From NCBI GenBank assembly GCA_015058205.1, contig SVCS01000013.1, forward strand, positions 1-33,248: a stretch of DNA of 33,248 nt, read 5' to 3'. This document shows, piece after piece, positions 32,762 to 33,248 of the stretch; position 1 is the first letter of the stretch, and every line of letters starts with the position of its first letter. Position numbers and translations under genes: made by a program. The notes under the pieces are model-generated. The model saw nothing but the letters and a program-made list of their open reading frames with translations, did no database searches and was not told where the DNA came from. Source of the DNA: Clostridiales bacterium (GTDB taxonomy: Bacteria; Bacillota; Clostridia; Peptostreptococcales; Anaerovoracaceae).

Positions 32762-33248
32762 AGTCTGCACCTTCTTTCTATTTATATGAATTTGAATTAT
32801 TAACTTTATAAACTGTCGCACAGCAAAGTACTGCTCACATGAATTATAATAGCACTATACTTGCAGTTCGGGCAATAATGAACCCGTAACTGAATCAATA
32901 AATGTTATAAGAGGAGTGATGAGTTTGGGTTTTAGAACACTTGAGATTAGTCAGGCTTCGGGAATACGTATGATAACTTGCGAACGATAATCATTAGAAA
33001 ACGTAAAAATATGGTGGTTGTCTAATACAATTCATCAATGATTAGTCTTTAGAAGGATCTCGACCATTTCAAATTCTCAGAAAGCCATATGTTTCATATG
33101 TGTTTCTAAGGTTTTCTAAATGTTCTGCTCATAATGACACTAGAAATAGGGTCTTTTCCAACAATATTATTAGAAACGGAACTGTTTGACGAAAAAACTA
33201 ATACATTTCGTTTAACATAGCGCAAACCCGACTTATCTTAGTCCACGT
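32762..33248. other. AT-rich right edge, no confirmed gene
   Basis: After the ddh start no full gene is visible for 487 bases. The stretch is AT-rich, with recurring TAGAAA motifs on both strands and a CATATG-TTT-CATATG repeat (near 33090). One short reading frame with SD is described separately. The rest may be decayed gene sequence or the leader of a gene beyond the window. Confidence 0.5.
32925..32990 (+). pseudogene. Short SD-led frame, possible decayed gene start
   Basis: GAGGAG (32911-32916) lies eight bases before TTG 32925, which opens a frame reading GFRTLEISQASGIRMITCER and then meets TAA. The ATG at 32919 is in frame but only two bases from the SD. The start resembles an N-terminal beta-strand (GFRTLEIS), loosely like some Cas1 proteins, but it is too short to assign. 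No intact continuation was found in any frame. It may be a decayed gene or chance. Confidence 0.25.

Noticed and set aside
1-33248. tRNA, rRNA or known riboswitch
   Set aside because: No cloverleaf pattern, rRNA segment or riboswitch core was recognised by eye; a covariance search would be needed to exclude them fully.

Overview
The window looks like chromosome of a low- to mid-GC Gram-positive anaerobe, most likely a Clostridia/Eubacteriales member. This is inferred from strong GGAGG-type ribosome binding sites, TTG and GTG starts, tandem YhgE/Pip proteins, Sec and lipoprotein signals without outer-membrane genes, a meso-diaminopimelate dehydrogenase, a ferredoxin-type aldo/keto reductase, an MnmM (YtqB) methyltransferase and a clostridial-looking IMP dehydrogenase. 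I cannot name the genus. No rRNA, tRNA, CRISPR array, prophage or intact insertion sequence is visible.

Layout. 1-400: end of an unrecognised unit and a terminator. 400-8678 (+): an MFS transporter, two large YhgE/Pip membrane proteins with a small two-helix membrane protein coupled between them, then a soluble PAS hybrid histidine kinase with two receiver domains. 8781-15591: a small membrane protein divergent from a LysR regulator, an aldo/keto reductase (-), then (+) a DNA-alkyl repair protein, an inositol-phosphatase-family protein, and a two-gene unit made of a two-helix membrane protein and an Hsp70-like ATPase with its own C-terminal membrane hairpin. 15701-24035 (-): ferritin, an OFA-type MFS transporter, then a tightly packed series: DUF4015-type glycoside hydrolase, secreted FN3/Ig-like/propeller protein, CsoR-type repressor, DJ-1/PfpI protein, isopentenyl-diphosphate isomerase and IMP dehydrogenase. 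24133-27578 (+): HI0933/BaiN-type flavoprotein, membrane acyltransferase and an overlapping alpha/beta-hydrolase lipoprotein. 27580-33248: FMN reductase (-), MnmM (+), a lipoprotein (-), a complete 28-codon mini-gene (-), an NSS sodium symporter (+), a 196-bp palindromic element, diaminopimelate dehydrogenase (-), and an AT-rich end holding a short interrupted reading frame.

The most interesting candidates are: (1) the Hsp70-like ATPase and partner, both carrying membrane hairpins; (2) the YhgE-small protein-YhgE trio; (3) a 28-codon gene with its own promoter, SD and terminator; (4) the palindromic element between the symporter and ddh; (5) at least four genes that appear to be leaderless, with a -10 box 6-9 nt before the start codon and no SD; (6) the paired surface hydrolase and surface adhesin-like protein leading into a His-rich CsoR. 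All family names come from reading motifs by eye; no database search was run.
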